Positions 1-7,404 of a stretch of 57,738 bases of DNA are shown here, one piece after another. The stretch is taken from the NCBI GenBank assembly GCA_913775025.1, contig CAJYJW010000343.1:1-57738 (forward strand). The letters run 5' to 3'. Under the pieces are notes generated by a model. The model made no database searches and was not told the origin of the DNA. It saw nothing but the letters and a program-made list of their open reading frames with translations. Position 1 is the first letter of the stretch; each line of letters starts with the position of its first letter. The translations under genes and the position numbers were made by a program. Source of the DNA: an uncultured Sphingomonas sp. (GTDB taxonomy: Bacteria > Pseudomonadota > Alphaproteobacteria > Sphingomonadales > Sphingomonadaceae).

Positions 1-204
1 ATCGTCGAACACATGAGAGTTCGCTGATCCTCGATCTATGCGCCACCCATCCACGGCGGCCGGAGGGGCGAGAAGCGCGGCGAGGTCGTCAACTCGAACG
101 AGGGTCAACTTTTCCCAAGGAACGCCGTTATCAAGAGATCCTTTGCCCCCGCGAAGTTGGGCCTCCCGCAGCCGCGTGCGTGCGTCTTCGGTCGCGGCGC
201 TCAT
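1..204 (-). CDS. hypothetical early phage protein (partial, runs off the window's left edge)
   Basis: Open minus frame MSAATEDARTRLREAQLRGGKGSLDNGVPWEKLTLVRVDDLAALLAPP...; ATG overlaps the stop of the upstream ORF (ATGA). Confidence 0.55.
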   Translation of the reverse strand, partial: MSAATEDARTRLREAQLRGGKGSLDNGVPWEKLTLVRVDDLAALLAPPAAVDGWRIDRGSANSHVFDD

Positions 205-398
205 GCGCAACACTCCTGCTCGGCATAGCCAATAGCATTCAGACACACGTCGCGCTGATATCCAGGCATGCGAGACGCAACTGATTTATGAAGACTGCGA
301 GGAAACCGCAGCAATTCGGCCAGAGCATTAACACCATCGGTGTCGAAGTGCTCATGGTGTGAGGCCAAGCACTCACGAACAGCAAGTGTGTAGTTCAT
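201..398 (-). CDS. hypothetical early phage protein
   Basis: ORF with ATGA-type overlaps to both neighbours. Confidence 0.5.
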   Translation of the reverse strand: MNYTLAVRECLASHHEHFDTDGVNALAELLRFPRSLHKSVASRMPGYQRDVCLNAIGYAEQECCA

Positions 399-616
399 GC
401 CTCATCTCCCGAATGATGCGTGCTTAATGGCGAAACAATCCGCAGCGACACAATGTTGTCGTTTGTCGGAGAGGTGTCACAAATATTCATTAACTCATCG
501 ACTAACCAGTCCGCAGATCGGAATGGCGCGTTACGGTATTCGTCAACAGCTTTGCGTACCCTGTTCATCTGATTGCTGTTCGCCTCCCGCAGCCGCGTGC
601 GTGCGTTGTCGGTCAT
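395..616 (-). CDS. hypothetical early phage protein
   Basis: ORF MTDNARTRLREANSNQ...; ATGA overlap with neighbours. Confidence 0.55.
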   Translation of the reverse strand: MTDNARTRLREANSNQMNRVRKAVDEYRNAPFRSADWLVDELMNICDTSPTNDNIVSLRIVSPLSTHHSGDEA

Positions 617-975
617 GATTGTTGCTCCAGGAAATGACGGGCGCGGAGGGCGGCGCTGACTAGGGCGAGTGCGGGAGTGGCGGCGGTTGACCGAATGCCA
701 GCTAGAAGATCGCGAGCCTCATTCGGCCACGCCCATGCAGTTCCGTTGTCGAACGCACCCCATGTCCACCCCTCCGGCACCAGGTACAGAGCGGCGTCTA
801 TGGAGGCGGTGTAGCGCGGTGGATTGACAGTTCTGTCTGGTGCCGAGATCGCATAATCAAGGTCAGCCTGCGACCATTCTTCAGGACTAAAAGACGCAAA
901 AATGCGACAGTCCAACTCCCGATCCGCCCCCGTCGCCTTCTCCACGCGCTCGGCAAGGTCCTGCAGGGCGCTCAT
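613..975 (-). CDS. hypothetical phage protein
   Basis: 120-aa ORF MSALQDLAERVEKATGADRELDCRIFAS..., resembles a common small phage protein type; overlapping starts/stops. Confidence 0.7.
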   Translation of the reverse strand: MSALQDLAERVEKATGADRELDCRIFASFSPEEWSQADLDYAISAPDRTVNPPRYTASIDAALYLVPEGWTWGAFDNGTAWAWPNEARDLLAGIRSTAATPALALVSAALRARHFLEQQS

Positions 976-1211
976 GCCCGCTCTCCTTTGGCGAGCTTGA
1001 TGGCGCGGAGGGCGGCAAACGATGCGCGGATGTGCGCGTCCGTCAGGATCTTCGCGACCTCTCTCGCGATCAGCAGATCCGGATCAACAGGCTCGGGGCG
1101 GGTGGCGAGGTAGGCGCAGATTTCGTCAGCGAGATCGCTGCCACCAAGCATCAGCTTTGCCTCCCGCAGCAGCGCATCAGCCTTCGCCAGATCGGCGGTG
1201 GGGTCGGTCAT
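972..1211 (-). CDS. hypothetical early phage protein
   Basis: Internal start MTDPTADLAKADALLREAK... overlaps the stop of the upstream ORF. Confidence 0.6.
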   Translation of the reverse strand: MTDPTADLAKADALLREAKLMLGGSDLADEICAYLATRPEPVDPDLLIAREVAKILTDAHIRASFAALRAIKLAKGERA

Positions 1212-1468
1212 GACGGATACCTCTCGTATCGGCGCGCGATCAGGCCGGCGAACGCCAGCGACGCGATGGTCAGGAGGCCGTGGCCGGTCGCGAAGAAAGC
1301 CAGCGCGCACAGCAGAAACAGCAGGACCAGCGCCCATTTCTCGACGGCGGCGCAGATGCAATCGGCTTGCGTCGGCTGGATCTCAGGGCGCCACCAGGGG
1401 GCGAGCTCCTCGTCGGCCGCGTCCTTGTATTCGACGATCGCCTGTGCGTGATTGTGGGGGGCGTTCAT
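1208..1468 (-). CDS. hypothetical membrane protein
   Basis: MNAPHNHAQAIVEYKD... with hydrophobic segment WALVLLFLLCALAFFATGHGLLTIASLAFAGLIA. Confidence 0.6.
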   Translation of the reverse strand: MNAPHNHAQAIVEYKDAADEELAPWWRPEIQPTQADCICAAVEKWALVLLFLLCALAFFATGHGLLTIASLAFAGLIARRYERYPS

Positions 1469-1806
1469 CGCCCTGCCCCCGCCCGGCTGAGACCCGCCAC
1501 GGCAGCGTTGATCCGCCCGCCGATCGCCGGCCAATCCGCCACCACGCCGGGGCCGGAGAAGTCTTCGCAGCGGACGCAATAGTCATGCTCGTCGAGGGGG
1601 TGATCGCAGAAGTCGCACGTGGGCAACGCGATCTCGACGCGCTGGCCCCCAGCGTAAACCGCCGTTACCGATCCCGTTAGCGGGTTCGTGATGTGGCCGA
1701 TCGGGTGGCCGTAGCAAGCGTGCCAGCCGCTCGTCGCTTGATGCTCGGCGAGCAGCCGGTCGGCGCGCTGTTGGCTCGTCTCCGGGGATGTGGCGCGCGC
1801 GTTCAT
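1465..1806 (-). CDS. hypothetical protein with a possible Cys-rich (CxxC...CxxC) metal site
   Basis: ORF; CDFCDH...CVRC; translationally coupled. Confidence 0.6.
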   Translation of the reverse strand: MNARATSPETSQQRADRLLAEHQATSGWHACYGHPIGHITNPLTGSVTAVYAGGQRVEIALPTCDFCDHPLDEHDYCVRCEDFSGPGVVADWPAIGGRINAAVAGLSRAGAGR

Positions 1807-2246
1807 GCGGCGTCTGCCGGGAAAGCGGCCGTCGCGTCCGCGAACAACTGGCCTGCCCAGTCAATAACCTGCCGGATGGCAGCGTCCGCCGTCTCCGCGT
1901 AGAAAACGCGGGTGTGGTAGTGACCCCACGAGCAAGACGCCGATTTGGAGCTCGTCGCGGTCAAGACGGGATGCTCGCCCGCAACGATATAGCCGTTTAG
2001 ACCCTTCCACGACGCGTCGCCCGCGAACTCCGACCAATCAACCTGATCCCAGTCGATATCATCGCCGTCCTTGGCATCGTCAGGGATCAGCGCGATCAAC
2101 TCGTCCGGCAGCTTGCCGAACTCGATCGCGTCCTTGAAGGCGTCAGGAGCGACATCCGTCAGCCCCCAAATTGGCCACATTCCGGCGATGCGTGCACCAC
2201 TGTCGAAAAATGCAGAACCCAGTGCCGCGTTAGGGACTTCCGCCAT
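1803..2246 (-). CDS. hypothetical protein, first gene of the leftward early operon
   Basis: 147-aa acidic ORF downstream of the divergent control region. Confidence 0.6.
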   Translation of the reverse strand: MAEVPNAALGSAFFDSGARIAGMWPIWGLTDVAPDAFKDAIEFGKLPDELIALIPDDAKDGDDIDWDQVDWSEFAGDASWKGLNGYIVAGEHPVLTATSSKSASCSWGHYHTRVFYAETADAAIRQVIDWAGQLFADATAAFPADAA

Positions 2247-2297
2247 GTCGAGATCTCCGACACCCTGGCCTGATGCCTCGGGTGGTGGGGAGAGTTA

Positions 2298-2310
2298 TGC
2301 GATTGTCGCA
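2298..2310. promoter_or_regulatory. putative repressor operator (distal cluster, site 1)
   Basis: Palindrome TGCGATTGTCGCA. Confidence 0.7.
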
Positions 2311-2332
2311 GACGATCCGCAAGCCTTATTTC

Positions 2333-2345
2333 TGCGATGGTCGCA
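2333..2345. promoter_or_regulatory. putative repressor operator (distal cluster, site 2)
   Basis: TGCGATGGTCGCA, 35 bp from site 1. Confidence 0.7.
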
Positions 2346-2413
2346 TATTTTTTTGGCGGTTGCCGATCGTTCTCCGTTCGTTCTAGCATAAGTTATAGAG
2401 AGGCGGCGGACAG

Positions 2414-2701
2414 ATGGGTCAGCGGGTTGTCGAGTATCGCGTAGTTGTGTTCGGCAAGCCGCGTGGACCGTGGCGCGGCACGCTACCTCAGGCGCATCGT
2501 GACGCTGAGGAGCAAGACTTAGGCTCGTACGATGAGCAGGGGCGATTCTACGTTACTGTCCCCGGCGATATTCAGCGACGAGAAGTCGCTGTATCACACC
2601 TGCCGGCGCGGTGCGTCTCTAGTGGTGTACGAAAATACCCGCCCGAGTATCTTGATTGGCTCGCTGCCCAAGAGGATCGGCTGGTGGGCCGGATTGCTTG
2701 A
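2414..2701 (+). CDS. hypothetical protein, divergent from the left operon
   Basis: ORF MGQRVVEYRVVVFGKPRGPWRGT...; control region upstream; overlaps the repressor 3' end tail-to-tail. Confidence 0.5.
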   Translation: MGQRVVEYRVVVFGKPRGPWRGTLPQAHRDAEEQDLGSYDEQGRFYVTVPGDIQRREVAVSHLPARCVSSGVRKYPPEYLDWLAAQEDRLVGRIA

Positions 2702-3181
2702 GCACGGGATCAGGCGTGCCGGGTCAGCCTGAAACTCCTTGAACGTTTTCTCTCCGTCCTCGGTCATCACGACGTATCGTTTGCCCGGCCATAGGGCGGT
2801 ATCCTCGGGATCTACGACGATCGACGCGCCATCGCTGACGATCAGATCCATCGAGTCGCCCTTGACGGTGAGCGCATAGGCGCCAGCGGGCGTCTCTGGA
2901 TCAGACACCAGAAAGCGCCGTCCGCCGAACTCCTCCTCTGCCCGAAAGTCCCTGGCCGGGACCGCACCTAACCACGGGATTGACCTGACCTTGCGCGCCT
3001 CCGGAACGGCCTCGTCCAACAGCGCCGCTCGGATAGCGTCCATCTCTGCGACCGCGACTTGTCGGCCGGCTTTGCCCCAAATCTTCGACAGGTGATTCTC
3101 AGAGATCCCTAAAGCCGCTGCCGCCGCTCGGATGGAGCCAAACTTCGCCTTCAGGCCGTCGCGGATTTGCTCAGGGGTCAT
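2594..3181 (-). CDS. CI-like repressor: N-terminal HTH plus S24/LexA-type peptidase domain
   Basis: MTPEQIRDGLKAKFGSIRAAAAALGISENHLSKIWGKAG (HTH) and GDSMDLIVSDGASIVVDPED (S24 fold). Confidence 0.85.
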   Translation of the reverse strand: MTPEQIRDGLKAKFGSIRAAAAALGISENHLSKIWGKAGRQVAVAEMDAIRAALLDEAVPEARKVRSIPWLGAVPARDFRAEEEFGGRRFLVSDPETPAGAYALTVKGDSMDLIVSDGASIVVDPEDTALWPGKRYVVMTEDGEKTFKEFQADPARLIPCSSNPAHQPILLGSEPIKILGRVFSYTTRDAPRRQV

Positions 3182-3201
3182 TCCTCCCTGAACCGCGTAC
3201 C

Positions 3202-3214
3202 TGCGATTATCGCA
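3202..3214. promoter_or_regulatory. putative repressor operator (proximal cluster, site 1)
   Basis: TGCGATTATCGCA. Confidence 0.7.
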
Positions 3215-3216
3215 AC

Positions 3217-3229
3217 TGCTGATATCGCA
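3217..3229. promoter_or_regulatory. putative degenerate repressor operator (proximal cluster, site 2)
   Basis: TGCTGATATCGCA, imperfect match between two exact sites. Confidence 0.45.
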
Positions 3230-3250
3230 GATTTTCTCTTGCACTTCGTC

Positions 3251-3263
3251 TGCGATTGTCGCA
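3251..3263. promoter_or_regulatory. putative repressor operator (proximal cluster, site 3)
   Basis: TGCGATTGTCGCA, identical to the 2298 site. Confidence 0.75.
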
Positions 3264-3268
3264 GAACA

Positions 3269-3508
3269 ATGGTTATGGACACCTACGCAAATCGGCTGAT
3301 CGATGCCCTCGGCGGCAGCACCAAGGTCGCCACCCTCATCAACGCGCCGCTGTCGACCGTCCATAGCTGGCGTCGCATCGGCATCCCGAAGTCGCGGCTC
3401 GATCATGTGAAACTGGCCGCGAAGGCTGCCCGGCTGCGGGTCGATTGGGACAATCCGCCGCCGTCGCGCCGCGAAGTCGCCCCCACCCAACAGGGCGCCG
3501 CAGCATGA
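3269..3508 (+). CDS. Cro-like HTH protein
   Basis: MVMDTYANRLIDALGGSTKVATLINAPLSTVHSWRRIGIPKSRLDHVKLAAK; divergent from the repressor. Confidence 0.75.
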   Translation: MVMDTYANRLIDALGGSTKVATLINAPLSTVHSWRRIGIPKSRLDHVKLAAKAARLRVDWDNPPPSRREVAPTQQGAAA

Positions 3509-3648
3509 CGCTCGCCCCCGTCTTCATCCTGATCCCGCCGCGTCATACCGACGCCACCGTCGAGCAGGCCGTGGAGTGGAACGCGCGTGTCATCGATGCG
3601 CCTGCTCGGCCGGTGCGGTTGATCCGCAAGCGGCGGGGGGTGGCATGA
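3505..3648 (+). CDS. hypothetical small protein
   Basis: Translationally coupled small ORF. Confidence 0.45.
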   Translation: MTLAPVFILIPPRHTDATVEQAVEWNARVIDAPARPVRLIRKRRGVA

Positions 3649-3773
3649 GCGGGAACGCTTGGCTCGGCTGGCTGTCGTGCTGTGGGCTTGCGCTCGTCTC
3701 GGTGGCGATTGGGCAGCCGGCACATCCTTACGTCGCAGCGATGTTCGTCATCCTCGCGCTGGGGCGCAAGTAG
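3645..3773 (+). CDS. hypothetical small membrane protein
   Basis: MSGNAWLGWLSCCGLALVSVAIGQPAHPYVAAMFVILALGRK; coupled start. Confidence 0.45.
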   Translation: MSGNAWLGWLSCCGLALVSVAIGQPAHPYVAAMFVILALGRK

Positions 3774-3966
3774 ATGCTCGCCCCCATCCCCGCCGCCCGC
3801 GCCCTTCACGAGGCGGACAGCCGCGAGCGTGAGGCACGCATCCTCCTGCACCCCATCCTCCTGCCGGCTGCCGCAGCCCCCTGCTGGAACCGACGTGTAG
3901 GTCTGGCTGGCGGCGTGGTGGGTGAACTTCATTCCCGTTCAACTATCGCACCGAAAGCGTAGGATC

Positions 3967-4389
3967 ATGCCGGAAATCAGCGTCACCCAGCAGCATCTTA
4001 TCGAGCGCCAGAAGGACATGTTCCGCTTGGCCCGCCGGGATCACGACCTTACCCCGAAGCGTCTGTCGCAACTCGCGCGTATTCCCGAACCGACGATCGC
4101 GTCATGGTCCAAGGGCACGGCGATGCCGGCATGGGCGCTGGTGGTGCTCGCTTGCTACCTGCCGGACGAGATTACCTCGATCCTGTTCGAGCCGGCGGAG
4201 AAATACGTCGGGTCTGCTGAAGGCGGTGATGGCGGTCTGGCCGAGCTGGATTGTGAAGCCCTGGGTTTCGCGGCCGAGCATGCGGAAGCCCGGCGTGATG
4301 GCGTGGTTACCCCGATGGAGCGGGCGCGGCTGGGCGAGCGCGCGCGCCGCGTGGCGTCCGTCGCTCGTTGTGTGGCGAGGGCGGCATGA
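3967..4389 (+). CDS. HTH transcriptional regulator (CII-like position)
   Basis: Internal Met start MPEISVTQQHLIERQKDMFRLARRDHDLTPKRLSQLARIPEPTIASW. Confidence 0.65.
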   Translation: MPEISVTQQHLIERQKDMFRLARRDHDLTPKRLSQLARIPEPTIASWSKGTAMPAWALVVLACYLPDEITSILFEPAEKYVGSAEGGDGGLAELDCEALGFAAEHAEARRDGVVTPMERARLGERARRVASVARCVARAA

Positions 4390-4559
4390 AGCCGCACGAA
4401 GTCGCCCGGACGAAAGAGGCGGCGGCGGCGAGGCGAGCCGCTGGTCTCACCTACCCAGACCGCATGATCGTGATCGAGGCCAACCGCGCCACCCTGCCCG
4501 ATCGGCCCTGTGGTCGCTGTGGAGCCCGTGGCTGGTGCGATCACCGGCAGCCGGCCTGA
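4386..4559 (+). CDS. hypothetical protein
   Basis: Coupled ORF; CGRCGARGWCDH. Confidence 0.45.
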   Translation: MKPHEVARTKEAAAARRAAGLTYPDRMIVIEANRATLPDRPCGRCGARGWCDHRQPA

Positions 4560-4625
4560 CCCATCAATCGGCGCGACCGGCACCTACGACAGCCCGGCCG
4601 CGCCTCTCGCGAGAGGAAGGACATA

Positions 4626-5015
4626 ATGCAAGACCACCCCTTCCATGTCGATCCACGCACCGCGGCGGACGAGGGCGACGAGCTTTCGATTCAACGTCGC
4701 TTTCGCAAAGCGCTGCAGGGTACCGGGATCGCGATGGCGGCCGTGCCGAATGCGGGCAAACGCTCGCATTGGGAGGCCGCTCGCGCCAAGCAGGAAGGGC
4801 TTGCTGCAGGCTTCCCGGATGCGATCGTCACATGGAGCGGCGGCGGCAGCGCCTATCTCGAATTCAAGGCGCGCGCCGGAACGCTCAGCGAAGCGCAAGT
4901 GGCCTGGCTGAACACCCTGCACAGGCAGGGGCACAATGTCGGCGTGTTCCGCTCGTCGGCGACGGCGCTGGCGTTTCTCGGGCGGTGTGGCGCACCGATT
5001 GCGGTGACGACATGA
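4626..5015 (+). CDS. VRR-NUC domain nuclease
   Basis: GFPDAIVTWSGGGSAYLEFKARAGTLSEAQVAWLNTL typical of VRR-NUC. Confidence 0.8.
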   Translation: MQDHPFHVDPRTAADEGDELSIQRRFRKALQGTGIAMAAVPNAGKRSHWEAARAKQEGLAAGFPDAIVTWSGGGSAYLEFKARAGTLSEAQVAWLNTLHRQGHNVGVFRSSATALAFLGRCGAPIAVTT

Positions 5016-5452
5016 ACCCGTTCGCATCGCATGGCGAAAGCGTGTCGCCGAACCGCAAGCTGAAGATAGATCCACGTCTCGGCGGGGAGCGCGTCGCGAC
5101 CGGCCTCGAAAAGAAGATGCAGGAAAAGCAGCGGCTGTCCGCTGGCTATCGCCGGGCGCGCAAGAAGCTGCGCGCCGAGACGATCGAGCAAGAGCCACGG
5201 CTGCGGGACTTTGCGCGATACGTCCGCACGATCGAGCCTGAAACAGCCGACGAGCTGATCGACGCGATCACAACGTCCTGGCTGCCCGGATCCGCGCAGC
5301 CAGTCCGCATGCTGGCGCTCGAGATCGTCTCCCGCCGCTGCGACCGCATCAACCGGCGGTTCGGCATCGGCCCGCTCGACGACCCGCTGCCGCCTGAGAC
5401 GAGCGTGTTCTTTCGCGCCCAGGCGGTGCTTCGCAGTCAAGGGATCCTTTGA
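5012..5452 (+). CDS. hypothetical phage protein
   Basis: Internal start MNPFASHGESVSPNRKLKIDPRLGGERVATGLEKKMQ, coupled to the VRR-NUC gene. Confidence 0.6.
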   Translation: MNPFASHGESVSPNRKLKIDPRLGGERVATGLEKKMQEKQRLSAGYRRARKKLRAETIEQEPRLRDFARYVRTIEPETADELIDAITTSWLPGSAQPVRMLALEIVSRRCDRINRRFGIGPLDDPLPPETSVFFRAQAVLRSQGIL

Positions 5453-6495
5453 TGTTCAGCATACGGGAAGCCGTCCACGACTGGCTGCGCGGCCGCTCGA
5501 AGGATTGGTCGCACGATCGGACCGCGACGATCGGCGCCAGTGAGATCGGCCAGTGCGCGCGCAAGATCTATTTCGCCAAGGGCGGCACTACGCCGGATCT
5601 CGGCGAGGAGTTGAAGGGCGCGGCTGCTCGCGGCGACCTGATCGAGCAGCATGTCTGGGTACCGGCGCTGCTCGCCTACGCCGCCAAGCACGGCGCACAG
5701 GTGCATTTCGCCGGGGAAGATCAGGAAACGCTCGTCGATGGCTATCTGTCGGCCACGGCGGATGCGATCATCACCAGCCTGCCGGATGATGCGCTGGCGC
5801 ACCTAGGCGTACCGTCATGCGGCGGAACGATCCTGGCCGAATGCAAGTCGATCGATCCCCGGGCCAATCTGACCGAGGCGAAGGCCGAGCATCGCGCGCA
5901 GATCCAGACGCAGCTTGGCGTGGTGCGGCATTCCGGACGCTTCGTGCCTGGCGCGGTGCTGCTGTCCTACATCGATGCATCGTTCCTCGACACGGTGACC
6001 GAGTTCGCAGCGGGCTTCGACGCAGAGGTATACGCCAACGCCAAGGCGCGTGCGCTGCGCATCATGGATGCCGGGCGTGCGATCGACCTGCGCCCCGAGG
6101 GCAAGATGGCGGGCGGGCGCGAGTGCGAGCATTGCGCCTGGTCGTCGCGTTGCGTTGCCGAGACCGTCGCCGGCATTCCGGCGAAAGCCGATGTGCCACT
6201 GGCCGACAATGCCGCCGCCGCGCTGGCGGACGCCGTGGCGCGTCAGCAGCAGGCCAACGGCGAGATCGCCGCGAGCAAGGCCGAGAAGGCCGAGGCCGAA
6301 GAAGAGATCAAGGAAATCCTGCGGGCGCATGGCGTCCGCCGGTTCGATGCGCCGACGTTCGGCGTGTCGTGGTCGTCGGTGAAGGGGCGGAAGACCACCG
6401 ACCTGAAGGCGGCCGAGCAAGCGGGGATCGATCTGACCCCGTTCACCCGGGAAGGCGACGCAAGCGAGCGCCTGACCATCAAGAGCAAGGACTAG
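5452..6495 (+). CDS. PD-(D/E)XK family phage exonuclease (Cas4/RecB-like)
   Basis: ASEIGQCARKIYFAKGG, GYLSATADAII, LAECKSID, terminal ECEHCAWSSRC. Confidence 0.75.
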   Translation: MFSIREAVHDWLRGRSKDWSHDRTATIGASEIGQCARKIYFAKGGTTPDLGEELKGAAARGDLIEQHVWVPALLAYAAKHGAQVHFAGEDQETLVDGYLSATADAIITSLPDDALAHLGVPSCGGTILAECKSIDPRANLTEAKAEHRAQIQTQLGVVRHSGRFVPGAVLLSYIDASFLDTVTEFAAGFDAEVYANAKARALRIMDAGRAIDLRPEGKMAGGRECEHCAWSSRCVAETVAGIPAKADVPLADNAAAALADAVARQQQANGEIAASKAEKAEAEEEIKEILRAHGVRRFDAPTFGVSWSSVKGRKTTDLKAAEQAGIDLTPFTREGDASERLTIKSKD

Positions 6496-6499
6496 GATA

Positions 6500-6661
6500 A
6501 TGAGCAGGTATTTATTGAAGGGTAATCGGCCCGGCTTCGATCTCCAAGGATTGGAGAGGCACGACCTGCCGCCGAATACCGGCGGTCACCACTACACCGA
6601 GTTCCGGACAAAAAGCGGCGCAGTCCAAGCTGTCGTGTCGACCCCCCTTCTCTCGAAATAA
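6500..6661 (+). CDS. hypothetical small protein (53 aa)
   Basis: ATG at 6500, in-frame TAA at 6659: MSRYLLKGNRPGFDLQGLERHDLPPNTGGHHYTEF... Confidence 0.4.
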   Translation: MSRYLLKGNRPGFDLQGLERHDLPPNTGGHHYTEFRTKSGAVQAVVSTPLLSK

Positions 6662-6671
6662 GGACAAGAAA

Positions 6672-7340
6672 ATGAACGCATTATCTAATGTGCAGTCGGG
6701 CGGCGCGGTCGCGACGCAGGATGGATACGATCCGTTCGCGGCATATGGCGCGGAGGCTGCCTCAGGCAGCGGGGACTTTCTCAAATTCTCGAAGGGCGAG
6801 TGGCTGCTGGGTCAGAACAATGAGGAGCAGCCGCTAGGCCGCCGCCTCGTTGCCAACATGAGCGAGCTGTCGATCGGCTGGATCCGCTGGAAGGACGGCA
6901 AGCCGGCCGAACGTCGGATGGGCTTCCTGTCGCAGGGTTTCCGGCCGGAGGCGCGCGATGCGCTTGGCCATACCGACGAGGCGCTGTGGGATACGGACAA
7001 CGACGGCAAGCCGCAGGATCCTTGGACCGCGACGAACGAGCTTCCGCTGGCGGATCCTGAAACCGGCGAGCAGATGACCTTCGCCGCATCTTCCAAGGGC
7101 GGCATCGGCGGCATCGGCAACCTCTGCAAGGCCTACGGCAAGGAATACCGCCTGCAGGGTGACAAGGTGCCGGTGATCGAGCTTCGCCGGGATAGCTACA
7201 TGCACCCGGTCTACAAGAAGCTCTACGTGCCCGTCCTGCCGATCGTCGCGTGGGTCGAGAACGGCTCGGTCCCCGCGCCCGCTCCCGCCGAGGAGAAGCC
7301 GGCAGCCAGTTCGACTGCCGGCCAGACCACCCGCTTCTGA
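6672..7340 (+). CDS. hypothetical phage recombination/replication-associated protein
   Basis: 222-aa ORF between exonuclease and primase. Confidence 0.6.
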   Translation: MNALSNVQSGGAVATQDGYDPFAAYGAEAASGSGDFLKFSKGEWLLGQNNEEQPLGRRLVANMSELSIGWIRWKDGKPAERRMGFLSQGFRPEARDALGHTDEALWDTDNDGKPQDPWTATNELPLADPETGEQMTFAASSKGGIGGIGNLCKAYGKEYRLQGDKVPVIELRRDSYMHPVYKKLYVPVLPIVAWVENGSVPAPAPAEEKPAASSTAGQTTRF

Positions 7341-7350
7341 CGAATGACCA

Positions 7351-7383
7351 GATAGCCCCGTCGCTGCGAACGGCGGGGCTATC
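7351..7383 (+). other. RNA hairpin between gene 6672 and the primase gene
   Basis: 10-bp perfect stem GATAGCCCCG/CGGGGCTATC, no T-tract. Confidence 0.45.
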
Positions 7384-7404
7384 GCTCCACACCGGGAAGA
7401 GCCG

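Noticed and set aside
4226-5011. N-terminal part of the 408-aa ORF 4226-5452
   Set aside because: It runs out of frame through the clear genes at 3967, 4386 and 4626; only the part from Met 5012 looks coding.
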